A DNA stretch of 64,000 nucleotides from ZAX-1 sp046533095 (GTDB lineage Bacteria; Bacillota; Clostridia; Lachnospirales; Lachnospiraceae): NCBI GenBank assembly GCA_046533095.1, contig JAJQRA010000033.1, positions 101,989 to 165,988 of the forward strand. Direction: 5' to 3'. Every line of letters begins with the position of its first letter. Positions within the stretch are counted from its first letter, which is position 1. Shown here piece by piece: positions 1-8,209 of the stretch. Made by a program: the position numbers and the translations under genes. The notes beneath the pieces were generated by a model. That model was not told the origin of the DNA and ran no database searches. It was given only the letters and a program-made list of their open reading frames with translations.

Positions 1-431
1 AATCCAATTTTTGCATATTTATCCGAATAAAACGGGGCAATTCCGGACTTCGTCGAGCCAAATGACTTTTTTCCTAATCGTTCTTCTTCGTATTGGTCAA
101 ATAAAATATGATAGGGCATTACAATTTGTGCACGGTCTGATATCAATAAATGTGGCATCGGCACCCCACGTTCTACAATGGAGCTTATCTCTTGAAATAA
201 CACCGGAATGTTTAAGGCCACACCATTCCCAATGATACTTGTCGTATGTCCATAAAATACACCAGACGGCAATGTGTGCAATGCAAATTTTCCATATTCA
301 TTGACAATCGTATGCCCAGCATTCGCCCCTCCTTGAAACCGGATAACAATGGCTGCTTCTTTTGCAAGCATGTCCGTGATTTTCCCTTTCCCTTCATCAC
401 CCCAGTTTGCCCCAACAACTGCTTTTACCAT
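1..431 (-). CDS. purA: adenylosuccinate synthetase, N-terminal part (runs off the window)
   Basis: This is the first 143 codons of PurA, which joins IMP and aspartate with GTP hydrolysis to give adenylosuccinate in AMP synthesis. The protein opens with the family's GTP-binding loop (GANWGDEGKGKITD), followed by the GGANAGHTI segment with the IMP-site residues, and continues through LPSGVF and the GTKSGIAPFYSDK-like block (here GSTKSGIAPFYSDK). The ATG at 431 is preceded by an AGGAGGT ribosome site. The rest of the gene lies left of base 1. Nothing suggests truncation other than the window edge. Confidence 0.95.
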   Translation of the reverse strand, partial: MVKAVVGANWGDEGKGKITDMLAKEAAIVIRFQGGANAGHTIVNEYGKFALHTLPSGVFYGHTTSIIGNGVALNIPVLFQEISSIVERGVPMPHLLISDRAQIVMPYHILFDQYEEERLGKKSFGSTKSGIAPFYSDKYAKIG

Positions 432-508
432 AAATACCTCCTGTGTTTAAAAACATTTTTTAATTACAATTTCATATCACAAATAGAAAATAGCTTTTGA
501 CAGCTTTT

Positions 509-537
509 ATTATACAAGGTTTTTTCACATAAGTAAA
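509..537 (-). promoter_or_regulatory. putative sigma-A promoter of purA
   Basis: On the minus strand TTTACT (532-537) is followed after 17 bases by a perfect TATAAT (509-514), about 75 bases upstream of the purA start. No purine riboswitch-like fold was recognised in the short leader. Confidence 0.55.
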
Positions 538-617
538 ATCAATATTTATTATATTAAATATAACGAAATATTATACGTCCCTATTTACAATTGCAACTTT
601 AAAAGCCTTTTGTAATT

Positions 618-750
618 TATAGAAGCGATTACCTAGGCTGTTCCCTGTTGCTTGCTTTGCTCCTTGAAACTTTAAAAACCCTCTTTGATTATAGAAGCGA
701 TTACCTAGGCTGCTCCCTGTTGCTTGCTTTGCTCTGTAATTATAGAAGCT
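618..750. repeat. 72-bp-period direct repeat between purA and the LysR gene
   Basis: A 45-base block at 618-662 recurs at 690-734 with one mismatch, and the first bases of a third copy start at 741. Read on the minus strand the repeats encode a peptide with AKQATG and SLGNRFY motifs in each unit, but no start and ribosome site make it a convincing gene. It lies downstream of the LysR gene and is one of many short tandem arrays near gene ends in this window. Confidence 0.85.
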
Positions 751-821
751 ACTACACATTGCTTTTGTAGAAATCTAGCATGTTCGTCTCTTTCAACAGA
801 TTGTCCGCCGCCTCTTTCATC

Positions 822-1709
822 CTACGGTTCTTTTAGCATAGACAATAGCTTGTCCGCCGCCGCCGATATCGGTATCCGATCATCGGTTACGATGCAAAAT
901 TGCCTAGGGGGGATGCTACGGTCAAAATTTAGTATAAATAATTCCTCTCGTTCTATACTCTCTCGTGCAAAATCTTTTACCACTTCTGCAATGCCAAAGC
1001 CACGCACTGCAAATTGCACAAGCATATTGCTTGTCGCCAGTTCAAATTCCGGATACAGTACTACGCCTTGTTCTTTTAAAAAAGCTTCTACATAACTTCT
1101 TGTAGAGGTATTTCCCTCTAAACAAATGACAGGAAGACGCTCCAATTGCTTATAGGCTAATTGTGCCCCTTTTAAATGCCAGAAATTTTTCCCTGCTACA
1201 AAGACATCTTCAATCTGTCGCACCTGTGTGATCTCCCAGTTATGCCTGCTTACAATCGGACTGCTCACAACGCCAAAATCGATCACGCCTTTTAGCAAAT
1301 AGTGTAGCGTTTCCGGGGTAGGGGCATTCGTTACCGTCACTTTAATTGCCGGATATTTTTCATGGAAACGTTCTAGATGCGACAACAGGTAAAACTGTAA
1401 TGTCATGTCGCTGGCGCCAATTCTAATTTCACCATCTTCTAGATGCAGCATCTCATATACTTTCTTTTCCCCCTGGCAGATAAATTCATAGCCTCTTTTG
1501 ATATAAGAAAAAAGTGCTTCCCCCTCTACCGTAAAGCGTACGCCCCTTGCTGTACGTACAAACAATCTGCACCCGATACTATTTTCCAAATTCTTCATTG
1601 CCTGGCTCACCGCCGGCTGCGAAATAGACAATTCCAAAGCGGCAAGTGAAATGCTTTGCATCTTTCCTACATAATAAAATACTTTATAATAATCAAGGCT
1701 TATATCCAT
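822..1709 (-). CDS. LysR-family transcriptional regulator
   Basis: This 295-residue protein has the LysR layout: a winged helix-turn-helix at residues 1-60 (AALELSISQPAVSQAMKNLE is the recognition part) and a periplasmic-binding-protein-like effector domain from about residue 90. The start ATG lies inside the 3' end of the thioesterase gene (17-base overlap), so the two are co-transcribed and the regulator may act on that operon or on a distant target. The gene ends in an AAADKLL-type peptide. A degenerate copy of this end (AADNLL) is visible just downstream near 775-810, with the shared string TGTCCGCCGCC at 798 and 849. The effector is not predictable. Confidence 0.9.
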   Translation of the reverse strand: MDISLDYYKVFYYVGKMQSISLAALELSISQPAVSQAMKNLENSIGCRLFVRTARGVRFTVEGEALFSYIKRGYEFICQGEKKVYEMLHLEDGEIRIGASDMTLQFYLLSHLERFHEKYPAIKVTVTNAPTPETLHYLLKGVIDFGVVSSPIVSRHNWEITQVRQIEDVFVAGKNFWHLKGAQLAYKQLERLPVICLEGNTSTRSYVEAFLKEQGVVLYPEFELATSNMLVQFAVRGFGIAEVVKDFARESIEREELFILNFDRSIPPRQFCIVTDDRIPISAAADKLLSMLKEP

Positions 1710-2124
1710 AAGTGGCCGGCTCTCCTACCTTGCCTAAATAATAATAGGTCATTGTTGCAGTGGAAATAAGCTTTCCGTTCTCATCGGTGATTGTCACATC
1801 ATAAATGCCCAAACTCTTACCGGCTTTTACTTCTCTTGCTTCCCCAATAAGCATTGTTGCTTTTCCTGCTGCATGAAGGTAGTTGATATTTCCGGAAACC
1901 GTCGTCACATACCGTCCACGGCTGAGTGCCGCTAGGCCGCCCACGGTATCCGCTAATGAAAAAATTGCTCCCCCATGTACCGTACCAATGGGATTTCTAT
2001 GAAATTCCGTTGTCGCCATTTCCATCTTCGCATACCCGGCTTCCATTGAAACACTATGTATGCCAAGTTCCTTTGCAAAACCAGGATATGCATTTCTGGC
2101 TCTCATCAATTCTTGAAAATCCAT
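1693..2124 (-). CDS. PaaI-type hotdog-fold thioesterase
   Basis: The 143-residue protein contains the hotdog thioesterase core NPIGTVHGGAIFSLAD at about residues 46-61, with the HGG motif typical of PaaI/YdiI acyl-CoA thioesterases. These hydrolyse aryl- or acyl-CoA thioesters in the cytosol. I chose the ATG at 2124 because GGGTGG lies at the right distance upstream; a GTG three codons earlier would overlap that ribosome site. It overlaps the LysR gene and is the first gene of the pair. The substrate cannot be inferred. Confidence 0.87.
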   Translation of the reverse strand: MDFQELMRARNAYPGFAKELGIHSVSMEAGYAKMEMATTEFHRNPIGTVHGGAIFSLADTVGGLAALSRGRYVTTVSGNINYLHAAGKATMLIGEAREVKAGKSLGIYDVTITDENGKLISTATMTYYYLGKVGEPATYGYKP

Positions 2125-2375
2125 CTTTACCACCCTACTATCTTTCTTTTCATTTTTTTAATTTTCCTATTTTTTATTTCATCTTTTCTATTTTAACACA
2201 TTTTCCATAACGATCCTATCTATAATTTCATATTTTGCATTGAGCACACATAAAGCACATAGAAAAGTTTGCATAAAAGCTTTCCATTCTCCCTTCTTGA
2301 ATGGAAAAACCTATCATCTTCCTACATAAATTAAATTTTAAAAGTAACGCTTTTTTCTACGTAAATCAAATTTTA

Positions 2376-2422
2376 AAAGTGACGCTTTTTTCCTATATAA
2401 TGCCGGAAAAATCCGTCACTTT
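2376..2422. promoter_or_regulatory. long inverted repeat upstream of the MATE gene
   Basis: Arms 2376-2393 and 2405-2422 pair almost completely (AAAGTGACG with CGTCACTTT, then TTTTTCC with GGAAAAA) around an 11-base loop. A shorter direct copy of the left arm (TTTTAAAAGTAACGCTTTTTT) sits at about 2336-2356. It lies just upstream of the putative promoter of the exporter gene, so it could be an operator, a terminator or a repeat remnant. The remainder of the 2125-2558 gap holds no gene that I can support. Confidence 0.6.
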
Positions 2423-2427
2423 AACAA

Positions 2428-2456
2428 TTGTTTTTCTATTTACAATCATGTATACT
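2428..2456 (+). promoter_or_regulatory. putative promoter of the MATE gene
   Basis: TTGTTT (2428-2433) and TATACT (2451-2456) are separated by 17 bases. Downstream, TATCAG-GTAC appears twice in direct orientation (about 2458-2478), a possible regulator site. Confidence 0.4.
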
Positions 2457-2558
2457 GTATCAGCGTACCATATCAGTACATGATATTTTACCGGTATCGA
2501 TGACGTTAGGCTATAGCTAATCACAAGCAAATTCCCACCCATGAAAGGACGTTATAGT

Positions 2559-3923
2559 ATGAAAGACATGACAAGTGGAAACCCTCTAAAAATTATTATT
2601 TTCTTTACGATTCCAATTTTGCTTGGAAATGTATTTCAACAGTTCTATAACATGGCGGATGCCATCATTGTTGGTCGTTTTATCGGGGAAGACGCCCTTG
2701 CCGCTGTTGGCTCTACCGGATCTATTATGTTTCTCGTACTTGGCTTTAATATTGGGTTTGCACAAGGGTTCGGCATTAAGATTTCCCATGCGTATGGGGC
2801 AAAAGATGACGCTTTGCTAAAACATTATGTATCCGTATCTATTATTTTGGGTCTGATTATTTCCTTTATTATGACTGCCCTTACCGTATCCTGTTCGAAA
2901 CAGCTGCTGCTATTTATGAAGACACCAGATAATATTTTAACAATGGCAAACGACTATATCATTGTTATCTATGCTGGCATGACCGCCACCATGTTCTTCA
3001 ACGTATTTTCTTCTATATTAAGAGCGGTAGGCGATAGTAAAACACCTTTGTATTTTTTGATTGTTTCTTCCATCTTAAATATTGCTTTGGATTTATTCTT
3101 TATCATAATCCTACATATGGGACCGGAGGGGGCCGCTTATGCCACCGTAGTTTCACAAGGCGTTTCGGCACTCCTATGCTGCTTTTATATGTTCCGCAAA
3201 TTTGACATTTTAAAAATATCAAAAAAAGATTTTTATCTCGATTCGTGCAGCGTGCGACAGCTGCTCTCCATCGGAGTCCCGATGGCTGTCAACTATTCGA
3301 TTACGGCAATCGGCGTCATGGTGCTGCAAAGTGCAGTGAACGTATTTGGCTCTACGGTAGTTGCCGCATATACTGCCGCCAGCAAGGTAGACCAGCTTGC
3401 CACTCAAACCATGCCTGCACTTGCAACGACGATGTCGACTTACTGCGGGCAGAATCTGGGGGCAGGAAAATATGACCGTATTTATAGTGGCATGAATAAA
3501 GGGCTGATACTTGGATTTTTCTGTGCAGGGTTTGCCGCCTTTATTTGTGTTGTATTTGGAAACTATATGGTAGGCTGGTTTTTAAGCAATCCAACAGAAT
3601 CAATGCTTTCCTATACAACTCAGTATCTACATACAATTTCCTGCTATTATGCTTTCTTATCCTTGGTATTTCTTTACCGGCATTCACTGCAAGGGCTTGG
3701 ATTGGGTTTAGTGCCTATGATGAGTGGCATTTTAGAGTTAATTGGCAGATCTTCCATTGTACTCCTCCTGCTAAAACCATGGGGTTTTACTGCTGTCACG
3801 CTTTCTAGCCCCTTTGCTTGGGTGGTTGCCGGGATACCGCTTTTGCTCGTCTATTATTCATGGGTGAAGAAAATGAAAAAACAACTCCCATTAGAAGCTT
3901 CGCAACCAAAGGAACTTCCTTGA
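2559..3923 (+). CDS. MATE-family multidrug/Na+ antiporter
   Basis: The 454-residue integral membrane protein begins with the family signature (KDMTSGNPLK, then IPILLGNVFQQFYNMADAI, GRFIGEDALAAVG) and has about 12 hydrophobic segments in two related halves. MATE proteins export cationic drugs or metabolites using Na+ or H+ gradients. I start at 2559 rather than the in-frame ATG at 2541 because AAAGGA at 2544-2549 is a good ribosome site for the second ATG. It is monocistronic and converges on the fructokinase gene. The substrate is unknown. Confidence 0.92.
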   Translation: MKDMTSGNPLKIIIFFTIPILLGNVFQQFYNMADAIIVGRFIGEDALAAVGSTGSIMFLVLGFNIGFAQGFGIKISHAYGAKDDALLKHYVSVSIILGLIISFIMTALTVSCSKQLLLFMKTPDNILTMANDYIIVIYAGMTATMFFNVFSSILRAVGDSKTPLYFLIVSSILNIALDLFFIIILHMGPEGAAYATVVSQGVSALLCCFYMFRKFDILKISKKDFYLDSCSVRQLLSIGVPMAVNYSITAIGVMVLQSAVNVFGSTVVAAYTAASKVDQLATQTMPALATTMSTYCGQNLGAGKYDRIYSGMNKGLILGFFCAGFAAFICVVFGNYMVGWFLSNPTESMLSYTTQYLHTISCYYAFLSLVFLYRHSLQGLGLGLVPMMSGILELIGRSSIVLLLLKPWGFTAVTLSSPFAWVVAGIPLLLVYYSWVKKMKKQLPLEASQPKELP

Positions 3924-4025
3924 CTACAGATAAAGGAATCCCTCTGATCACACGAAGTGCAAAAGGAATCCTTTGGATATGAAGCTTGAAAGGAGTTCTT
4001 GCACTACGAAGTTCAAAACCACCAA
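3894..4025. repeat. degenerate ~30-bp repeats at and after the MATE 3' end
   Basis: Units of roughly 27-33 bases containing GAAG(C/T)T and AAAGGA(A/G)T(C/T)C recur about four times starting inside the last codons of the MATE gene. They look like decayed tandem copies of the gene's end. No coding function is likely. Confidence 0.55.
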
Positions 4026-4061
4026 TCGTCAAATATTCAATGCAATGGTTTGTTCTATACA

Positions 4062-4102
4062 GAAATGAGATATCATACAAAACATATATGATATCTCATT
4101 TC
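4062..4102. terminator. palindromic hairpin between convergent genes
   Basis: Perfect 16-base arms (4062-4077 and 4087-4102; GAAATGAGATATCATA) around a 9-base loop lie between the MATE gene and the fructokinase gene, which face each other. T-tracts are weak on both sides, so a bidirectional terminator is likely but not certain. Confidence 0.6.
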
Positions 4103-4200
4103 TTATAGGCTTCCATTCATTTCTTTTATATTCATCTCTTTTATATCCATCTCCTATACTTATCTCTTAATATTCATCTCTTAATATTCATCTCTTATAC

Positions 4201-4518
4201 TCATTTTGACGTGATCTGATCTAGTGTCTCATAGGAAGGGACGCCTCCCTGCCCCCTGTACGTTGTGGGCACAATATTGATTAGAAACAATCAGATACCT
4301 CTATATTCATTTTGACGTGATCTGATCTAGTGTCTCATAGGAAGGGACGCCGCCCTGCCCTCTGTACGTTATGGGCACAATATTGATTAGAAACAATCAG
4401 ATACCTCTATATTCATTTTGACGTGATCTGATCTGGTGTTGCATAGGAAGGGACGCCTCCCTGCCCCTGTACGCTGTGGGCACAATATTGATTGGAAAAA
4501 ACCAGATACCTCTCCATA
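4201..4518. repeat. 106-bp tandem triplication of the fructokinase 3' end
   Basis: Three units begin at 4201, 4307 and 4413, each opening with the complement of the stop codon. The right-hand unit is the true 3' end of the kinase gene (last ~35 codons). The other two are copies downstream of the stop. The two outer copies share changes (for example ATGAGACACTAG in place of ATGCAACACCAG) and a one-base insertion that breaks the frame, so the first copy decayed and was then copied again. The AT-rich stretch at 4110-4200 also has short TTAATATTCATCTC repeats. Confidence 0.95.
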
Positions 4519-5372
4519 TCTTTGGCAGAGATAGCGTCAAGGCTATCTTTTGTCATCTGATCTTTTGACAATTGATATAAGAAGGATCCAATAAATGCAT
4601 CGCCGGCACCGGTTGTATCGATTGCTTTTACCTTGATTCCCGGTGTAGAAGCTGTTTCTTTTTTCGTATAGCACTCTGCCCCATCCGGACCTTTTGTAAA
4701 AATAACAAGTTTCACATTTCCAACGAATAATTGGTCTTTTGCTTCTTCGATTGTCTTAACGCCCGTAATAAATTCCAATTCTTCGTCTGAAATTTTTACG
4801 ATATGGGCATAGGGCAAAAATTCCAGTGTCGTTTCCTTTAACGCCTTTAAATCGGGCCATAAAGGGAATCGTAGGTTTGGATCAAAACTGATAATCAATC
4901 CCGCATCCTCTGCATAGGAGATTGCACGTTTATGAGCATATTTCATCGGGTATTCTCCAAGGCACACCGTAGAAAAATGAAGGGCAAATGCATCTTTAAA
5001 CCATTCCGATTTGATTTGTTCTTGATCAAGAAGCGTATCAGAACTTGGATTTCGATAGAATGAAAAATCCCTTTCTCCATTTGCCATCAAGCTTACAAAT
5101 GCAAGGCACGTATTTGCCTGCTTTGTGCGTGGTATATAAGTTGTTCCAATCGAATATTTCGTAAGTTCATCTATGATTTTATCCCCAAAAGGGTCGTCTC
5201 CCAGTTGTGTTATCATCTCGCTTTGCCCACCTAGTACTGTATAGGCGCCACATACATTCACAGGTCCGCCGCCTACTTTGCCTGAAAACCCTTCCACATC
5301 TTTCACAAGATGCCCTGTTTCTTGTGGAATAAAATCTATCAGTGCCTCTCCAATCGCTAATAATTTTTTCAT
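4413..5372 (-). CDS. PfkB-family fructokinase
   Basis: The 319-residue protein is a ribokinase/PfkB sugar kinase: the N-terminal GEALIDFIP and GGGPVNVCGAYTVLGG segments bind the sugar, and DTTGAGDAFIGSFLY near residue 250 carries the anion hole and catalytic Asp. Sequence style (GEALIDF, FSFYRNPSSD) matches bacterial fructokinases, giving fructose-6-phosphate from ATP and fructose. The ATG at 5372 follows GAGGAGGTAATC; an upstream in-frame ATG has no such site. No sucrose gene lies next to it. The last ~35 codons are the template of the tandem copies downstream. Confidence 0.85.
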   Translation of the reverse strand: MKKLLAIGEALIDFIPQETGHLVKDVEGFSGKVGGGPVNVCGAYTVLGGQSEMITQLGDDPFGDKIIDELTKYSIGTTYIPRTKQANTCLAFVSLMANGERDFSFYRNPSSDTLLDQEQIKSEWFKDAFALHFSTVCLGEYPMKYAHKRAISYAEDAGLIISFDPNLRFPLWPDLKALKETTLEFLPYAHIVKISDEELEFITGVKTIEEAKDQLFVGNVKLVIFTKGPDGAECYTKKETASTPGIKVKAIDTTGAGDAFIGSFLYQLSKDQMTKDSLDAISAKDMERYLVFSNQYCAHSVQGQGGVPSYATPDQITSK

Positions 5373-5438
5373 GATTACCTCCTCGCATTGAACACTTTTC
5401 ATGGTCTTATAACGCCTAGTGGCTGTGGTTTTTCCTTG

Positions 5439-6302
5439 CTACTTTATTCTTTTGGAACAGGCAATCGCCAGTGCTCCGGGTCCGATATGGCAAGCTACGC
5501 TTAATGATAGGGGATCTAGCATAATATCATGGTTTGGATAAGCCAAAAGCAGTTCGTCCTTTAATTCCAATGCAGCCGCTTTGTTATAGGTATAGGCAAT
5601 TTCAATCCACATATGCTCACCGGATGGATCATCAAATTTCTTTTCAAAATCACTTTGAATCGCATTCATCATAATACCTTTTGCCTGTTTTACGGTTCTC
5701 GCTTTTGCAAAAGCGTCCAGCTTTTCCCCATGAATCTGTAATACCGGTTTTAGCTTCAATAGCGTCCCTAAAGCCGCTGCCGCGGGCGTAATCCTTCCAC
5801 CCTTTTTTAAATAGAAAAGTGTATCCAGCATAATATAGATACTCGAATCATATTTTACCTGCTCTAAATATGCTTTGACTTTCGCCACTTCCATATCCTG
5901 TTTTACGAGTTCTTGCGCATCGAAAACACTCTGCTTTTGTGTAACGGAAATTCGTTTGTTGTCTACGACCGCTACTTTGCCGTTGTACTCCCTCGCACAC
6001 ATAATTGCCGTTTCACACGCTCCGCTTAACCCACTTGACATCGGTATATGTACAATTTGATCGTAATCTTTTAACAGTTCATCCCATAACTCAGTTACGG
6101 AAACGACGGATGGCATGGAAGTGGAAATATCCGCGCCACCCGCCAGTCTTTCATAAAACTGTTCTTGCGTCAAATCAATATCTTCAAAAAAGGTTTCCCC
6201 ATTAATAAAAAAAGGCATAGGAAGTACCCGAATGCCATATTCTTTCGCTTGCTGTTGGGTAATTCCGCTATTACTGTCTGTCACTACTACTATTTTGCTC
6301 AA
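5439..6302 (-). CDS. DegV-family fatty-acid-binding protein
   Basis: This 287-residue protein begins SKIVVVTDSNSGITQ and has TSMPSVVSV and LDTLFYLKKGGRI, all hallmarks of DegV proteins (FakB type). They carry fatty acids, presenting them to the kinase FakA for phosphorylation. The start is a TTG at 6302: AGGAGGG sits six bases before it, whereas the in-frame ATG further upstream has no ribosome site and would add 27 residues not typical of the family. No fakA is present here. Confidence 0.88.
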   Translation of the reverse strand: MSKIVVVTDSNSGITQQQAKEYGIRVLPMPFFINGETFFEDIDLTQEQFYERLAGGADISTSMPSVVSVTELWDELLKDYDQIVHIPMSSGLSGACETAIMCAREYNGKVAVVDNKRISVTQKQSVFDAQELVKQDMEVAKVKAYLEQVKYDSSIYIMLDTLFYLKKGGRITPAAAALGTLLKLKPVLQIHGEKLDAFAKARTVKQAKGIMMNAIQSDFEKKFDDPSGEHMWIEIAYTYNKAAALELKDELLLAYPNHDIMLDPLSLSVACHIGPGALAIACSKRIK

Positions 6303-6411
6303 TTTTGCCCTCCTTTTATAATGTTCGGCGATAACTGTCCCATCGTATGAGCGGTGTATGAAATAGTCATGATCTGTAAACATTATCCTATAGGCATTCC
6401 CTATAAGCTAT

Positions 6412-6449
6412 AAAGATTGTAACACAAACACTACCGTGATACAATCTTT
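6412..6449 (-). terminator. hairpin terminator (type shared with 7982-8015)
   Basis: Arms 6412-6425 and 6436-6449 (AAAGATTGTA(A/T)CAC) pair 13 of 14 and on the minus strand are followed by TTTAT. It would end transcripts from the activase operon before the DegV gene. A nearly identical hairpin lies at 7982-8015. Confidence 0.6.
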
Positions 6450-6489
6450 CTTTTTGAACATTTAAAGCAGTCATTTTGATGAATGCACC

Positions 6490-6711
6490 CTGCTTATCGG
6501 CGCAAACGCATGCTTGACCGTGATTGCCACACGCTGCTGTTGCTGAACCCGCCCATATCCATACTGCTTATCGGCACAAACGCATGCTTGACCGTGATTG
6601 CCACACGCTGCTGTTGCTGAACCCGCCCATATCCATACTGCTTATCGGCGCAAACGCATGCTTGACTGTGATTGCCACCGTGCAAAAAATATTTACATGC
6701 CCTGCCTATCG
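6490..6711. repeat. 74-bp tandem array derived from the activase 3' end
   Basis: Units start at 6490, 6564 and 6638 (period 74, the first two almost identical). Each begins with CTGCTTATCGGC(A/G)CAAA, which matches the CTGCCTATCGGCACAAA at 6702 in the last codons of the activase gene. On the minus strand the copies read as ACVCADKQ, corresponding to the gene's ACICADRQ. These are duplicated gene-end fragments in the 390-base gap before DegV. Confidence 0.9.
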
Positions 6712-7469
6712 GCACAAATACATGCTCCAATCGCACCTGCAAACACGGAAAGGTCATGTGTTAGCACCTCATAGCCGGACATATTGGAAATTATGTCCAC
6801 TAGTATTTTTGAGCGTGACAAACCTCCCGTCAGCAAGATCGGCTCGTTGTCGCTAAGCTTTAGTTTATACAGCATCTGGAGCATTTTTGTTCCAATAGAT
6901 TTTAAAACACCGGCGATAATACAGGAGCGTTTTACTTGCGCCGCAAGGAGCCCTATTATTTCAGACTCCGCAAAAACGGCGCACATGCTGTTAATAGACG
7001 ATGCATGCTCTATATCCGCAATCGTATCAATATCATCAATATCTATTTCAAGCGTATTACATGCCATCGTCAAAAATCTTCCGGTTCCGGCCGCACATTT
7101 GTCATTCATAAAAAAGTCAACGGCTTTTCCATTCTCTATTTTTATTATTTTACTATCCTGTCCTCCGATATCGACAATCGCTTGAATGTTTGGATTTAGA
7201 AAAGTACCGCCAAGCGCATGGCATGTGATCTCCGTAAAGGTACATTTTGCAACATCAATCGTTTCCCTGCCATACCCTGTAGCTGATACCGTAACATCTT
7301 CCTGCTTCAAACCATTTCTTTTAAGCAATGTCTCTACACTATACAATGCCGATTTCTTCGGATTCCAACCTGTTTTTATAATACTTTTGTCAATAACCGA
7401 ATTGCCTAGAAATAAAACGGATTTGCACATCGTAGAACCAGAATCTATCCCAATAAAGCTGTTTTTCAT
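6693..7469 (-). CDS. 2-hydroxyacyl-CoA dehydratase-type activase (BadF/HgdC ATPase)
   Basis: The 258-residue protein has the ASKHA ATPase fold of HgdC/YjiL: GIDSGSTMCKSVL (phosphate 1), DIGGQDSKII (phosphate 2), MNDKCAAGTGRFL with the cysteine that helps bind the bridging [4Fe-4S] cluster, CAVFAESE with the second cysteine, and LTGGLSRS. Such archerases drive one electron into a partner dehydratase or double-cubane protein by ATP hydrolysis. The start ATG overlaps the stop of the upstream partner fragment (ATGA), consistent with translational coupling. That partner is broken, so this activase is orphaned here. Confidence 0.9.
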   Translation of the reverse strand: MKNSFIGIDSGSTMCKSVLFLGNSVIDKSIIKTGWNPKKSALYSVETLLKRNGLKQEDVTVSATGYGRETIDVAKCTFTEITCHALGGTFLNPNIQAIVDIGGQDSKIIKIENGKAVDFFMNDKCAAGTGRFLTMACNTLEIDIDDIDTIADIEHASSINSMCAVFAESEIIGLLAAQVKRSCIIAGVLKSIGTKMLQMLYKLKLSDNEPILLTGGLSRSKILVDIISNMSGYEVLTHDLSVFAGAIGACICADRQGM

Positions 7470-7866
7470 GAAAGCATCTCCAAAAATGCGGCCATACGGG
7501 TTTTTATTTGTGCAATATCGGATGTTGAATAGTCCGTTTCGATACTCGTAAATGGAATGTTTTTTCCCTGTAAAAATTTTCTGATTGTTGCTGTTTCAAT
7601 GTTATATGTATGACAAGCCTGCAACGTCATTTCCACAACGCCGTCTATCTTAAAATCGGATGCAAGTTCCTCTAAAAGTGCAAGGCGGTTTTTATTCGGC
7701 GACATGACGGAACAGCCCCCGCCGCCAAAACAATTTCCTGCGGAGAATACGTGCAGAATATTCCGGCTACCTTCTTTTCCGCATCTTTTAATTCCTTCAT
7801 TGCCAAAAAGCCTTGGCGCCTAGCATCCGCAAAACCCTCAAAATTGCTTGGTAATTTGTTTTCCAT
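7466..7866 (-). pseudogene. internally deleted HgdB/YjiM-type dehydratase subunit
   Basis: Two pieces of one family meet here. The upstream piece (from the ATG at 7866) reads through FADARRQGF and YSPQEIVLAAGAVP, the N-terminal segment of the 2-hydroxyacyl-CoA dehydratase D family. The downstream piece (from about 7705) reads SPNKNRLALLEEL, VDGV-like DGVVEMTLQACHTYNIE and is the C-terminal ~75 residues. Intact proteins have around 380-420 residues, so roughly 230-280 codons in the middle are missing and the join at about 7700-7710 shifts the frame. The remaining product cannot hold the iron-sulfur cluster. Expression as two short peptides is possible but unlikely to matter. Confidence 0.85.
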
Positions 7867-7981
7867 GTTATAACTATAACCCCCCATACGTATCATCGTG
7901 TCTATTTGTAGCGATTCCATTATGCAAGGCACCCCACATTGCCGGATATACGGAACCATTACAGCTATTTTTGCTACAAAA

Positions 7982-8015
7982 AGATTGTAACACAAATACT
8001 GTTGTGATACAATCT
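7982..8015 (-). terminator. hairpin terminator downstream of the tautomerase gene
   Basis: Arms 7982-7995 and 8002-8015 (AGATTGTA(A/T)CACAA) are followed on the minus strand by CTTTTTG. It is the same hairpin type as at 6412-6449. It is separated from the tautomerase stop codon by the 143-bp element described next. Confidence 0.65.
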
Positions 8016-8050
8016 GCTTTCCCAAAATATATGTGGCATGCTTATCTATT

Positions 8051-8193
8051 GTTACGATTCACAGCCAGCTGTGAAAGTAACGTTTATGTACACAAATTGC
8101 ACAAAGAACGTGTGGTTTGGCACATCAAACCCTTGCATTTTTATGCAAAAACGCACAAAAGCGACTTCGCGGTAATGGACTGTGAATCGTAGC
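8051..8193. mobile_element. 143-bp MITE-like element with 8-bp target duplication
   Basis: Ends G(T/C)TACGATTCACAG at 8051-8064 and its reverse complement at 8180-8193 match 13 of 14. The element is flanked on both sides by TATCTATT (8043-8050 and 8194-8201), an exact 8-bp direct repeat as left by transposition. It contains no open frame worth reporting, but has internal hairpins: TTCACAG/CTGTGAA beside the left end and TTGCAT/ATGCAA near 8139-8155. The autonomous partner is not in this window. Confidence 0.75.
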
Positions 8194-8209
8194 TATCTAT
8201 TTCCTCTCT

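Noticed and set aside
571..759. 62-residue repeat peptide gene (SLGNRFY units)
   Set aside because: No ribosome site or conserved start; the frame is a product of the 72-bp tandem repeat.
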